DNA of 64,000 nt from Morinoia aosen (GCA_030386875.1 CM059563.1:49231602-49295601); one strand, 5' to 3'; numbered from the stretch's first letter, positions 32,973 to 43,731 are shown. Numbers and translations: made by a program. The notes: generated by a model not told the origin, from the letters alone.

Positions 32973-35516
32973 ATGTACGCCAAAAATAAAAACAAATTAA
33001 AACAACGAACAAACCCCAACAAAAACAACCTAAGCACTGCTACCAACGTAGGTGCAACAAACCCCAAAACTAACACTATCACCAGGAAAATAAGCGAAAA
33101 CAATGAAACATTTGACCAAACAACCGAAAAAACTCCATCGGAACCAAACAGTGCTACCTGTAAGGTGGACCAATTGGAGGCTAAATTAAATGAAGTGCTG
33201 AATAGACTTGCGGCAGGTGATGCAACCAAATGCATCAACCCCGATAAACATGAAGTTGAAAAAGAAACACAAAATGTAGACGATCGAATAAGGAAAATCG
33301 AAAATACACTCGAAAAAATCCTAGAAATGACGAAAGCACAGAACATAGGAAAAAACAGTAAAATCATGGGCTGCGAGAAAGAAAATGTGAGAAAACAAAG
33401 CAAAGCTAACAAATACACACCCATATCGTTGAACCAAGAAATGACGAAGAACGACCATTATACAAAGTTCTTCTCGGTCAAATTCAAAATCGAAGAGAGA
33501 AACCAAATAAATCCATTTTGCCTCCAAGAAGAAATAGTCAAAATAACTGGTTTAAAGGCGAAAAGAATAACTTACTCAGGTAAAGATAGCTTTATCATAG
33601 AAACTCGAAACAAACCCCAATCTGAGCGCATCACCAGACTTAATAACGTCGACGGCATTAATTGCCAGATCAGCGAACACCCATACTACAATCAATCCAA
33701 AGGACTAATATATATTCAAGAATACGATGTAGATAATATGGAAGATTTTGTGGAAGGCCTGAAGAGCCAGTACAATATCAGTGACGCTGTCCGTGCCAGC
33801 TTCATTAAAACTCGTTTCTCCCAAACCACCCCACTCCTACTAACCTTTAATAGCTACACTACACCAGACTCTATATATATCCCAGGCGAAAAATCAGATA
33901 CGGTAGTATACCCATTTATTAATAGACCAATGATCTGCCACAAATGTCAAAACTACGGCCACACAGCCAAACACTGCCATAACGAAGCAAACTGTAAACG
34001 CTGCGGAGAAACAGGCCATGACAGCGAACACTGTGGCAGCGCCCTCTCCTGCATGCATTGCAAGCGTCAACACGAAACTGGCCACAGAGAATGCCCGAAA
34101 CATATCATGGAAACAGAAATATGCAAAGTCCAACAAGAACAACGAGTTAATAGGCGTCGTGCTGTACAGATAGTCACAGGACACTCCGAGATACCAATAT
34201 CAGATACGAACACCCCCACAACTCATTTCAATATAACAATGCAGGAAAACGAAAAGCGGAAAATTACTCCATGGCTCCTAGAAAAATGTATTGCAAACCA
34301 AATCCAAGGAAAACCCAAATCTATTCGATCGGGTGGCAAAAACACATTCATTGTAGAATTAGATCACACACGACAAAAAGATGAAATACAGAAAATCAAA
34401 GACATAAACAACATCCCTGTGCAAGTAACAGAAAATAACTATGTAAATCTATCAAAAGGACTCGCCTACATCTATAACTACGACTTCACCAACTTCGAGA
34501 AATTCAAACAAGGTTTAATGGAAAACCATATAATAAAAAATGTTGAACCAGCAAATTGGATAAAAAGCCGTAACACAAATGCAAAAGCAATACTTCTAAC
34601 TTTCAGAGGCTCAACCCCCCCTGAGTATATCGACATCCTTGGCCAAGACTGCAAGAGTAGGATATATGAATACTTCGACCGCCCTATGATGTGTAAAAAG
34701 TGCTTGGAATACAACCATACTGCTAAAAGATGTACCAGTGAAGAGTTCATGTGTGGAAAATGCGCAACAAAAGGCCATGAAGCAACAAATTGCACGGAAA
34801 ACAACCTGACATGCTACCACTGCGGAAACAATCACAAAACTGGAGACCGGACTTGCTCGGAACAACGCAAGCAACAAGAACTAATTTCTATCCGTACTAA
34901 ACAAAACGTATCGAGAGAACAAGCCCTTATAATATACCACAAACGATCCCCACAACTCGATCAAAGCTACGCACAAATAACCAGAACTCGAACGGATCAA
35001 ATACCTAAAGTACCAACTCCCCAACCCTTTATGGCGGCTACCAAAAACCAAACGATCACCGAACAAAATATGGCTCCCCCACTTTGTGACGAACCAGGTA
35101 CAACTGATAACACAACCGATACACCAGAAACCAAACCACCGCAAACTTCACAACGCGACCACGAAACATGCGAAAGAGAGATACTCCGCATTAAACCCAA
35201 CCCAACACAATTGCTCAAATCCACAATTAATATTGAAACTACAGCCGAAGGATCTGAAAATGAGGAAGATGGCACGAGCGAGTGCAACCCTATTATGAGA
35301 CAAGAAGCCAGACGAATATTCAACGAATTCAAACCCCCAAAGCAGCACAAACCTTCCAAAACCCAAAACAAGAAGCGACCAAGATCACGATCAAAATCAC
35401 GATCCCCCACCTACAGCCGCAACAGACATGATAAACGACAAATTTACTCAGATGAGGAACAATCACACTACTCTCGAGACTCTAGGATTAGAGATAGATC
35501 ACCCAAAAGAAAGTAA
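32973..35516 (+). CDS. Element 2 ORF1: 847-aa Gag-like protein, duplicated knuckle module, SR-rich tail
   Basis: RNA-binding coat protein of the element. An N-terminal K/N-rich segment is followed by a coiled coil (around residues 65-120). Module 1 (about 165-400) has SGKDSFIIE, SKGLIYIQEYD and YIPGEKSD, then three zinc knuckles starting at C322 (CHKCQNYGHTAKHC). Module 2 (about 425-650) repeats these as SGGKNTFIVE, SKGLAYIYNYD and YIDILGQD with knuckles from C574. The gap between the first cysteines of the two series is 252 residues, the same as in element 1. The last 50 residues are rich in Arg-Ser pairs and basic clusters (RSRSKSRSPTYSRNR), suggesting a nuclear signal; element 1 lacks this tail. 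Confidence 0.92.
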   Translation: MYAKNKNKLKQRTNPNKNNLSTATNVGATNPKTNTITRKISENNETFDQTTEKTPSEPNSATCKVDQLEAKLNEVLNRLAAGDATKCINPDKHEVEKETQNVDDRIRKIENTLEKILEMTKAQNIGKNSKIMGCEKENVRKQSKANKYTPISLNQEMTKNDHYTKFFSVKFKIEERNQINPFCLQEEIVKITGLKAKRITYSGKDSFIIETRNKPQSERITRLNNVDGINCQISEHPYYNQSKGLIYIQEYDVDNMEDFVEGLKSQYNISDAVRASFIKTRFSQTTPLLLTFNSYTTPDSIYIPGEKSDTVVYPFINRPMICHKCQNYGHTAKHCHNEANCKRCGETGHDSEHCGSALSCMHCKRQHETGHRECPKHIMETEICKVQQEQRVNRRRAVQIVTGHSEIPISDTNTPTTHFNITMQENEKRKITPWLLEKCIANQIQGKPKSIRSGGKNTFIVELDHTRQKDEIQKIKDINNIPVQVTENNYVNLSKGLAYIYNYDFTNFEKFKQGLMENHIIKNVEPANWIKSRNTNAKAILLTFRGSTPPEYIDILGQDCKSRIYEYFDRPMMCKKCLEYNHTAKRCTSEEFMCGKCATKGHEATNCTENNLTCYHCGNNHKTGDRTCSEQRKQQELISIRTKQNVSREQALIIYHKRSPQLDQSYAQITRTRTDQIPKVPTPQPFMAATKNQTITEQNMAPPLCDEPGTTDNTTDTPETKPPQTSQRDHETCEREILRIKPNPTQLLKSTINIETTAEGSENEEDGTSECNPIMRQEARRIFNEFKPPKQHKPSKTQNKKRPRSRSKSRSPTYSRNRHDKRQIYSDEEQSHYSRDSRIRDRSPKRK

Positions 35517-35559
35517 CTAATTGAACGATTGAATAACAAAATCAAATCAAACACACCCC

Positions 35560-38500
35560 ATGGCTAACGTAGGAATCCTGCAGTGGAACTGCCAAGGCAT
35601 CAGGGGAAAGAAAGATGAACTAATGGAAATAATAAACAACCACCAACCCAGTATAATAGCACTTCAAGAAACAAAGCTATGGGATAACTGCCAGTTTAGA
35701 ATAAACGGCTACAGTAATGTGCTACGACACGGTCATTACAACAGAACCCCCCATGGAGGTGTTGGAATATATGTCCATAGCTCAATACCTTTTTGTGAAC
35801 TGAATCTACAGACTGAACTACAAAGCGTGGCCATTCAAGTAAACATAGGACAGCTGATAACCATCTGTAGCATCTACATACCCGGTAGACAAACAGTCAC
35901 AAACGAAAAACTAAATGACCTAATCCACCAACTACCGAATCCTTTCATCCTAGCCGGCGACTTCAACGGACACAGCACCATATGGGGCTGCAAGAATACA
36001 GATAATAGGGGGAAGCTGATAGAAACTGTTATTACAAACAATAACCTTTGCCTATTAAATACCGGTTCACCCACTAGAATAGGATACAATTCAGAATCGG
36101 CTATTGATCTGACAATTTGCTCACCTACATTGGCCGTGCTATTAGACTGGGTTGCTTTCGACTCGCCGGGTGATAGCGATCATTGCCCAATTTTGATCAC
36201 CTACCTTAACGAAAATCGTCCCAACCAACCCCCATCAACTATCTGGAACTACTCAAAAGCTAACTGGGATCTATATTCCAATAACAATGCATGGAACAAG
36301 CCGATGTTGAACACAACAACTAATAACGAACAACTACTCACCGACTTATACCAGCGGTTCTACTCAGCAGCTGAAAAAGCTATCCCAACTTATATACCAG
36401 GAAAATACTACCCCAAACCATGGTGGACAAAAGAACTCCAAGAATCAAAAGAAGAAAGAGAAAAACTTTACAAGAAATACCACCGCAATAAAAATCTTAC
36501 TAACTTAATTAACTGGAAACGAGCAAGGGCAAATCATAAATACAAAATTCGAGCAAGCAAACAGGAAACGTGGAAGAATTTCGTAAACCAACTTAATAAA
36601 TATACACCAATGGCCAGAGTATACGAAACAATAAGGAAAATAAAAGGTCGAGTACAAAGAAAAGTCCATATATTGATCGAAAACAATATACACTACAGCA
36701 CAATCCCTGATATTGTGAATAAACTGGCTGAGAATTTCAGCGAAGTGTCAAGCGATCAAAGCTATTCCCCTGAATTTCAACAAATAAAAACCGCGAATGA
36801 AACTATACCGATCCATTTCAGTTCGCCAAACGAAGAAATCTATAACCAAACTTTCCATATGCATGAATTTGAATCCGCCCTAAGAAAAACTAAAAACACA
36901 TCACCAGGAAACGACAAAATAACATACGACATGATCAAACACCTAAAACTACCAGCTAAACAATACATCTTGAACACTTTTAACAAATTCTGGACAACGG
37001 GCTACTTCCCACCACAATGGCAGCACTCGATAATAATACCAATCCCAAAACCCGGGAAAGACCATAGTAAACCAAATAACTACAGACCCATCGCACTCAC
37101 GAGCTGTCTGTGCAAATTAATGGAACGAATGATCAATAACCGACTGATCGAATACTTAGATATGCACAATATAATTAGTAAAAAGCAGTGTGGATGCAGA
37201 AAGGGGCGTAGCACTACAGATCATTTGGTCAGACTAGACTCAACCATAAGATTAGCATTCGCAAACAGGGAACACTTCATCTCAGTGTTCTTCGACCTTG
37301 AAAAAGCTTACGACAGAACATGGAGATATGGGATCATACGGGATTTATTCGATATCGGACTCAGGGGCAGATTACCAATTTTTGTCGCCAAATTCCTAGA
37401 ACGTAGAACACTAAGTGTCCGAATAGACAACTATAGCTCGAATATTTACGAACAGCGAAACGGAGTCCCTCAAGGCAGTGTCCTCTCGGTCACGTTATTC
37501 GCCCTCAAAATAAACGACATAGCCAAGCAGATCCCACCGGACAACAAATTCCACCACTCACTATACGTTGACGACTTACAAGTTGGATACCACCACCAAG
37601 ACCTCAAGGTTATCCAAGACAAAATGCAATCCTGTATTAATAAAATATTTAAGTGGTCCCAAAATCATGGCTTCAAATTCTCATCCAGTAAAAGCAAAGC
37701 AATACATTTCAATACCATACCCGGACTCTTCCTCAGCCCAATACTTAAACTCAATGATGGAAACATCCAATACACAAACTCACATAAATTCCTCGGCCTG
37801 ATTTTCGATGAAAAATTGAACTGGCAACAACACATCACTGCTTTAAAGAAAAAAGGGAATGATAGCCTGAACTTATTAAAATCAATAACAGCTCAAAGCT
37901 GGGGAGCAGACCAAACCACGATCCTCAAAATCTATCGAAGCATTACAAGATCAATCCTCGATTATGGATCAATAATCTATAACTCTGCCAGCCAAACAAC
38001 TCTAAAGCCCATCGAGTCTGTTACATCCGAAGCACTACGAATCGCTACAGGAGCATTCAAATCCAGCCCAACAAATAGTCTACACATTATTTGTAATGAA
38101 ATGCCTCCCGATATTAGGCGAAACTATCTATCCCTCTGTTATTACTACAAAATCCGAAGTCAACATGGAAACCCCGCCTTCAATTCCACTGTGACGCCGA
38201 GTAACCGACTACTCTTCCAAAATAGGAAAATAACTCCAACTTTCGCTATTAAAATGCAAATACTGATTGAAAAATTTGGCCTCCGGAAAAATCGAGTTAA
38301 ACCAGACTTTTCATACCGACTACTAAACATTAATACTCCCACATGGGCACTAACAAAACCAACAATAAATACCGACCTCACCGAACTACCAAAAAACGAA
38401 ACCCCTGAATACATAATCCGTCAAGAGTTTAAAAGAATGACAAAAGAAAAATATGACGGATATGTAACTATATACACAGACGGCTCAAGAGGAGAAAATG

Positions 38501-39288
38501 GCACAGGAGCGGCAGCAGTATGTGGCACCATTGTCCGCTCTGCAACGCTACCGAAAGAGGCCTCAATATACTCAGCCGAAATACACGCCATCCACTTGGC
38601 CCTTGGCATCATTAATGAAAAAAGAGATAAAAAATTCGTAATTTACTGCGACTCCTTGAGTGTCGTTAACAGCCTAAAGTACGAGACATACCATCCAGTA
38701 CTACGCCGAATACAACACGACATACACGAAAAACAAAAAGGCGGCAAAGCCATCAACATATGCTGGATCCCCTCCCATGTCGGAATAGGCGATAACGATG
38801 CTGCAGATACTGCAGCCAAGAACGCAACCCAAAAAAACGAAGAATTTATCCTAATTTGCTACACAGATTGGAAACCATTAATTCGACAAGCCGTGATTAA
38901 CCAGTGGAAAACTAGGTGGGAAAATTGCAGGGACAAATTAAGGGAAATACAACCATCACCAGGAATAGAGTTGGACTTCGGTAAAATATCACGTAGGGAG
39001 GAGATAATAGTTAACAGACTCAGAATAGGACATACACTCTTAACACATGGCTACCTGATGAATAATGAAGTACCCGATATCGCACCAGTATGCGAGCTTT
39101 GCAATAACTCAACACTAACAGTCAAACATCTAATCATAGAATGTGAAAGTCTCACCAATAGTAGAAATTGTATAAAGGCTTGCCGAACGCTACAACGACC
39201 TACCGTCGAGACGGTATTGGGACGCCAATTAGACGTTAGAGAATTGATGAACTATCTTCGTGTGATAGACGCTTATGACCTAATTTAA
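35560..39288 (+). CDS. Element 2 ORF2: APE endonuclease-reverse transcriptase-RNase H, intact
   Basis: 1242 residues, uninterrupted. The APE-type endonuclease (1-225) has WNCQG, QETKLW with E37, GDFNGH with D134 and SDHCP with D207-H208; it nicks target DNA. The reverse transcriptase (about 450-720) has the FFDLEKAYD and YVDD motifs, the aspartates being 671-672. RNase H (about 965-1095) has D974 (YTDGS), E1007 (SAEIHA) and D1031 (YCDSLS). A CCHC-type finger starts at C1178 (CELC...H...C). The start ATG lies 43 bases after the ORF1 stop in a different frame, so translation needs reinitiation or internal entry. Confidence 0.95.
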   Translation: MANVGILQWNCQGIRGKKDELMEIINNHQPSIIALQETKLWDNCQFRINGYSNVLRHGHYNRTPHGGVGIYVHSSIPFCELNLQTELQSVAIQVNIGQLITICSIYIPGRQTVTNEKLNDLIHQLPNPFILAGDFNGHSTIWGCKNTDNRGKLIETVITNNNLCLLNTGSPTRIGYNSESAIDLTICSPTLAVLLDWVAFDSPGDSDHCPILITYLNENRPNQPPSTIWNYSKANWDLYSNNNAWNKPMLNTTTNNEQLLTDLYQRFYSAAEKAIPTYIPGKYYPKPWWTKELQESKEEREKLYKKYHRNKNLTNLINWKRARANHKYKIRASKQETWKNFVNQLNKYTPMARVYETIRKIKGRVQRKVHILIENNIHYSTIPDIVNKLAENFSEVSSDQSYSPEFQQIKTANETIPIHFSSPNEEIYNQTFHMHEFESALRKTKNTSPGNDKITYDMIKHLKLPAKQYILNTFNKFWTTGYFPPQWQHSIIIPIPKPGKDHSKPNNYRPIALTSCLCKLMERMINNRLIEYLDMHNIISKKQCGCRKGRSTTDHLVRLDSTIRLAFANREHFISVFFDLEKAYDRTWRYGIIRDLFDIGLRGRLPIFVAKFLERRTLSVRIDNYSSNIYEQRNGVPQGSVLSVTLFALKINDIAKQIPPDNKFHHSLYVDDLQVGYHHQDLKVIQDKMQSCINKIFKWSQNHGFKFSSSKSKAIHFNTIPGLFLSPILKLNDGNIQYTNSHKFLGLIFDEKLNWQQHITALKKKGNDSLNLLKSITAQSWGADQTTILKIYRSITRSILDYGSIIYNSASQTTLKPIESVTSEALRIATGAFKSSPTNSLHIICNEMPPDIRRNYLSLCYYYKIRSQHGNPAFNSTVTPSNRLLFQNRKITPTFAIKMQILIEKFGLRKNRVKPDFSYRLLNINTPTWALTKPTINTDLTELPKNETPEYIIRQEFKRMTKEKYDGYVTIYTDGSRGENGTGAAAVCGTIVRSATLPKEASIYSAEIHAIHLALGIINEKRDKKFVIYCDSLSVVNSLKYETYHPVLRRIQHDIHEKQKGGKAINICWIPSHVGIGDNDAADTAAKNATQKNEEFILICYTDWKPLIRQAVINQWKTRWENCRDKLREIQPSPGIELDFGKISRREEIIVNRLRIGHTLLTHGYLMNNEVPDIAPVCELCNNSTLTVKHLIIECESLTNSRNCIKACRTLQRPTVETVLGRQLDVRELMNYLRVIDAYDLI

Positions 39289-39457
39289 ATGTTTTCAGCA
39301 ACTTTATTTGGCAATTGACTTACCTTTAATGATAAACTGTTGAATTGGGCTTTCGGTCACAGACAACATGCGTAGGGGGGAGCAACAAAGGACCCGCATC
39401 CGTGCTTTAATGTTGACTATATCAACACCCCTCATTATTATTATTATTATTATTATT
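39289..39457 (+). other. Element 2 3' UTR and ATT tail
   Basis: A hairpin TGTTGA-CTATA-TCAACA (39411-39427) ends six bases before eight ATT units. A TAGGGGGG block is shared with the 3' UTR of element 1, but the two stem-loops of element 1 are not evident, so the lineages differ at the 3' end. Confidence 0.7.
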
Positions 39458-39569
39458 GGACGTCCAGTTCATGAGGTAGAATGAGGAACGTATAATGTTA
39501 GTGGCCAAAAAAGGAAAAATGGGTCCAGTCGTCTATGTTTTAATTTTTAACAAACAATTTGAACAATGT

Positions 39570-40670
39570 ATGGTATTTCTGAAGGGAAGAACAGTAATCG
39601 ATTTCCCACTTTTCGGTGCCTAAACATTAATTTAATCAAAATAAACAAGTTTTCTTCTATGCACTTTCCGTCTGAAATGATTATATTACGAGTTATAGCG
39701 GTAGGTTTAGTGGTCAATATTGAATATAATGTTGTCAACGAATTTCATAATTTCGTAGGTATAGATAGGTAATATAGTCGATTTTAAGACGTTTTACATG
39801 AATGACAATGTGCCCGGAAATGCTTAGTTTAGGAGATATAGGATAAATAACGCCAGGTAAGAATAGCATTAACGGCAGTTTCGATATGGCTCTTCCGGCG
39901 TTTTGCGGACGCGGACCAAGCCAAGTTTTTTGGCGGGAGTCATCGGCCTCGGTATGGTTGAGTTAAATTAAGATATTTTAGGCTTACTAAGGTTAGGATA
40001 CTTAACTAAATTAACTTTACCAAACCTAACCTTACCTATCGTTACGTCAGAACCGGATTTCTGCTTATTTACCTCTCCGTTTGTTCAATTTTATAAACGA
40101 CGTTCCTTTAACTTCAAAGTTAAATATCTCCAAAAATAAGCATTTCCGGGCACATTGTCATTCGTGTAAAACGTCTTAAAATCGACTATATTACCTATCT
40201 ATACCTACGAAATTATGAAATTCGTTGACAACATTATATTCAATATTGACCGGTTTAGTTTAGTCTTTGATGACGAATGCGCTCGAATAAACAGCTACTC
40301 ATCGATTTTCGAATTTTTGTTGCTTGAATCATGGTAATAACATCGAAATAAACAACTTTTCTTCTATGCACTTTTTTCGTCAAATGAGTATTTAACGAGG
40401 TATAGCGGTAGGTTTGGTTTCGTCTTTGATAACGAGCGCGCTGGAAGCGAGACTCCATTGCAGTGCTGCCATACCAAGCGATCGATGAATTTCTTTCCGC
40501 TTCAAACACTGGAGTTGCGGTTAAGTCATTTACCGCTATAACTAATAAAATACTCATTTCAGACGGAAAGTGCATAGAAGAAAACTTGTTTATTTCGTTC
40601 TAATTAACTGTGTTTAGGCATCGAAATTTACAAAATCGATTAATGTTCTTTCCTTCAAATTTATCCAATT
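39570..40670. repeat. Nested inverted repeats (foldback-like cluster)
   Basis: Outer arms 39570-39706 and 40529-40670 are inverted copies of about 140 bases, diverged. Inner arms 39712-39825 and 40137-40251 are inverted copies of about 115 bases with about one mismatch. A loop of about 310 bases separates the inner arms. A piece of the outer arm (ACTTTTCTTCTATGCAC to TATAGCGGTAGGTTT) also recurs in direct orientation at 40350-40420. No transposase is present. Best read as overlapping foldback or MITE-type elements. Confidence 0.85.
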
Positions 40671-40997
40671 TATTTACCATAGGTGATACAGAGGTAGAAT
40701 GTTTCTTAAGTCTAGTACAATGGTCAAATTTGAGTATAGCTACTTGTGGGCCCGAATAAGTTCAGTGACCTCTACGGCATCCTACCATCAACGTTATTCT
40801 AACGTGTACAATAATGTTTAACCTAAATCACTTAACCTAATTTCGCATTTGACTGATCAATGAAAAATTGATCTTGATATTAGATGCTTCCTTTTACAAT
40901 ATAGTTCATATGGATTAGATTTAACGGTATATTCGATAAACGATGTAAGAGCTGACTGAAGATCGGCGATATTAACCATGGCAAATTACATTATTAG
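40671..40997. other. Unassigned, possibly 3' flank of a CR1-like relic
   Basis: AT-rich; may include the 3' UTR of the minus-strand relic to its right. Nothing else seen. Confidence 0.4.
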
Positions 40998-41230
40998 GAT
41001 TAAATAACATGTAGGAGACAAGGTTTGGCTTGGTGTATAGGTTCTGATAGGAAGTGAGACTCAAGATTTCTTTTGAATACCTTGTAAGAATTACTTTGAC
41101 GGATCTCCGCAGGGATTGAGTTCCAAGTTTTACTTCCAACGAGGAGGATACTGTGTTGCGACCGGGCCTTTGAATAATAAGGAAGCATGAATTTACATCT
41201 ATTTTGGGTTAAATGGTCGTGCTGATTCCA
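40998..41230 (-). pseudogene. CR1/jockey-type reverse transcriptase C-terminal relic
   Basis: On the minus strand the frame reads NQHDHLTQNRCKF, SKARSQHSILLVGSKTWNS, IPAEIRQSNSYKVFKRNLE. This follows the conserved end of CR1- and jockey-like ORF2 proteins (R..., S..y.G...WNSLP..i......FK...k..L). It is about 75 codons long with no upstream polymerase domain, so it is a 5'-truncated copy. Confidence 0.6.
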
Positions 41231-41781
41231 AGAAGTGAACTATTCCAAGAAATGAACAGATGATACAAAGTTATCTCCACCACAATGTCCTGATGAACAA
41301 AAGTTATTTTTGAACTTGAATTTGAGCATCAGTGCCTGAAGGTATGGGAATAACCTGTACACGGTAACATGAATGCCTCTTCCATGTGAAGTATTTTTGC
41401 TGTTTTCATTGATGGTTGCAAAATCGGTGCTCGAAAATCATCTGTCTTCATTTTGGACTGGTGTACCCACCATGTGAACAATAACACTTTTATTATGATT
41501 TGCAGTACAATTCATTCATGTAAAATGTTTCTACATAAAAAAAAGAAGAAACGTATCTCAGGTTACACGTCCCAGTGTACGCGAGCACGAAAACGAAGTA
41601 CATAGCCGGATAGTGTATCTGCAATAAATCCTGCAATAGCTGCATAGCGTGTAGTGTAGGTGGCATTGGGGTGTTTGCGTAAAATAGAGAGTGCGTAAAA
41701 TTCAATCGCTCCCAGGTCAAAATTTTGCCGTCAGTGATGCATCGTCAAGCAGTTCTCACGCTGCGCATTACTGTAGCATTA
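41231..41781. other. Unassigned sequence
   Basis: About 550 bases. The part next to 41230 may continue the minus-strand relic in broken frames. Nothing else is recognised. Confidence 0.5.
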
Positions 41782-42275
41782 ATTCGGTAGTAAACGGAAG
41801 AAGGTTCCGTATTCGCTGAGCATAAACGTATGGAAAAGTTATAATACGCTGCATGAATACATCTTAAATATATCGTAGTTCCAACTGGCTTTTCATTATC
41901 TACCGTTAGATTTATTCGGTGCCTTTTTTTCACGTATGTAAAGAAAATTTTGATGTTCCCAATGTTGTATTTTAAAATCTGTCCGTCCAGATGTTGAAAT
42001 AAAGGGACGCAATATTCCGGAGTAACTTTTATTCGGTAGCCAACGGAAGCAGGTTCCGCGTTCGCAGAGCAAAAACGTCAGAAAAAATTATAATACGCTG
42101 CGTAAATACGTCTTAAATATGTCGTAGTTTCAACTGACTTCTCATTATTTTCCGTTAGATTTCATTCGTTGTCCGTTTTTCTTCGCGTATGCAAGCATAA
42201 GTGTGGTGCTCGCAATTTTGTGTTTTGAAGTCTGTACATCTAGTCGTCGGAATGAGGGGGCGCAATATTTCGGAG
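41782..42275 (+). repeat. Diverged tandem duplication of about 245 bp
   Basis: 41782-42022 and 42031-42275 align along their length. Shared blocks are ATTCGGTAG..AACGGAAG, TTATAATACGCTGC, TACGTCTTAAATATGTCGTAG, CCGTTAGATTT, and a common end at GCAATATT-CGGAG. The copies differ at perhaps a fifth of positions. Non-coding. Confidence 0.85.
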
Positions 42276-43723
42276 AATGAAAAAGAATTAATCGAAATTA
42301 TTGAATATGGACACAAATTTCAAAATAGCTTTTAAATCTCTAAAAAGCCATGAATCATCACAAGAAATCTTCAATCTTTTTAATTGCAGTTTCTTAGTTC
42401 TAACCAATTATTATAGTAAAGTTTCGCTGCCAAAGAAAAGGAAAACTGCAAGATAAGTGTTTTGTGTTATCATTTCCAACTTTGTTCCACAATAATTTCA
42501 TCGATGAACGATTCATGAGCTTGAAGTATGGTTGCCGAAATAAATATTGCTTTCTAAAATATAACTGTCGAGATAAATATACTAATAAAACAAACGTCAC
42601 TGAAATAAGTAGGCTACCAAAGGGAATCAGGCCATCCAAATGAAAGTCATGAATATCGCCATCACGAGGACGGAAATAATATGATTACCTTTGGGGCGAG
42701 CAACAGCAGGGCTTTGCCGCCCTGTCATCCTCATCCAGATCCTTATCGACGTAATCATTATTATCCTTATGTTTGCGCTGTGGTCGGAGTGGTGCGCTTG
42801 CTTCTGGTATGTGGGGGGCTTCCAAGTTAATAAGCCTGGGGGTTCTGGCGTACTCTCTTGTACCTAAATTTTACGGCATGTTTAGAGTATGACTGCTCGT
42901 TGTTTGCGGGCTGGAAGTCGAGCTAAAAAGGCAATTTCCTCCTTTCATTTACCCTAGGATATTTTTAAACCGAAAATTGCTGACACTACTGTTTTTTTTG
43001 TTCCAACTTCTTTGGATCTCATAGAAAGAGCTGAAGTTTCTTTAAATTGTTGCTTCATCTTTTACTCTTTACTTCCAATTCTTTGATTGAAAATGAGTTT
43101 TTAAATTGGTTTCAACTGTAAGAGGCAGAGGCATCATCCAAAGATCTTATGATGGTTGGAGTAGTTTGTTTATTAGCGTTCAAAAATTAATCTGCTTCAT
43201 TGAGTTTAGATTTGAGTTTCTCACCTTCTCGACCAACTCTTTTTCCTAGGTACAGAATTTCCTTCGTTCGATTTAAAAAATACAGAGCGTTCCTTTATAT
43301 GACGATGTGGAACATTTACCGACATAGTTACGTTATCAGACTGAATGAAAGGAAGTGCTGCGATTTTTGGCTTAGGTATCAAGTATAAAAATTTTGATTA
43401 CTACTCGCTTCAGAGGTATGGATTTATTCCACATTACTCCAACGGACAACGCTAAAAATAACGATAAATACTAAAAAACAAAGTTCTTCTCATTTTTCGT
43501 AGTGCATGACTGTAAGTTCTAAAAATGAAGCCTTCTTCATTTGTATTTTGTTTAAAGTTTGTCGTAAGTCCTGAAAACTCACTGAATCAAGAGTTTCCTG
43601 AGATTAACTCTCGTTCATTCTGTAATTATGAAGATAGAAGGGATTTTTGGGCAGCTATAATTTTGCTCTCTGCCATCTGAGGAACCAAGTGCCAGACTAG
43701 CTGTTGTGGAGAATGTCAACATG
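42276..43723. other. Unassigned sequence
   Basis: No gene or repeat is recognised. Short open frames lack motifs. Confidence 0.55.
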
Positions 43724-43731
43724 GCATAGAG

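Larger units (their letters stand above)
32471..39457 (+). mobile_element. Intact non-LTR retrotransposon, element 2 (I-like)
   Basis: 6987 bases with a 5' UTR stem-loop, ORF1 (32973-35516), ORF2 (35560-39288), 3' UTR and eight ATT units (39434-39457). Both frames are open end to end with all catalytic residues present, so the copy looks young and possibly able to move. Its 5' end starts GAAATTTTACGTGTTCCC, against TAAAATTTCACTGTTCCC in element 1. RNase H inside ORF2, knuckled ORF1 and the simple trinucleotide tail place it in or near the I superfamily; the exact clade needs a phylogeny. Confidence 0.93.

Noticed and set aside
39960..40050. GGTTAG/CTAACC stretches resembling insect telomere repeats
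   Set aside because: Only isolated AACCTAACC-type pieces occur, not a TTAGG array.
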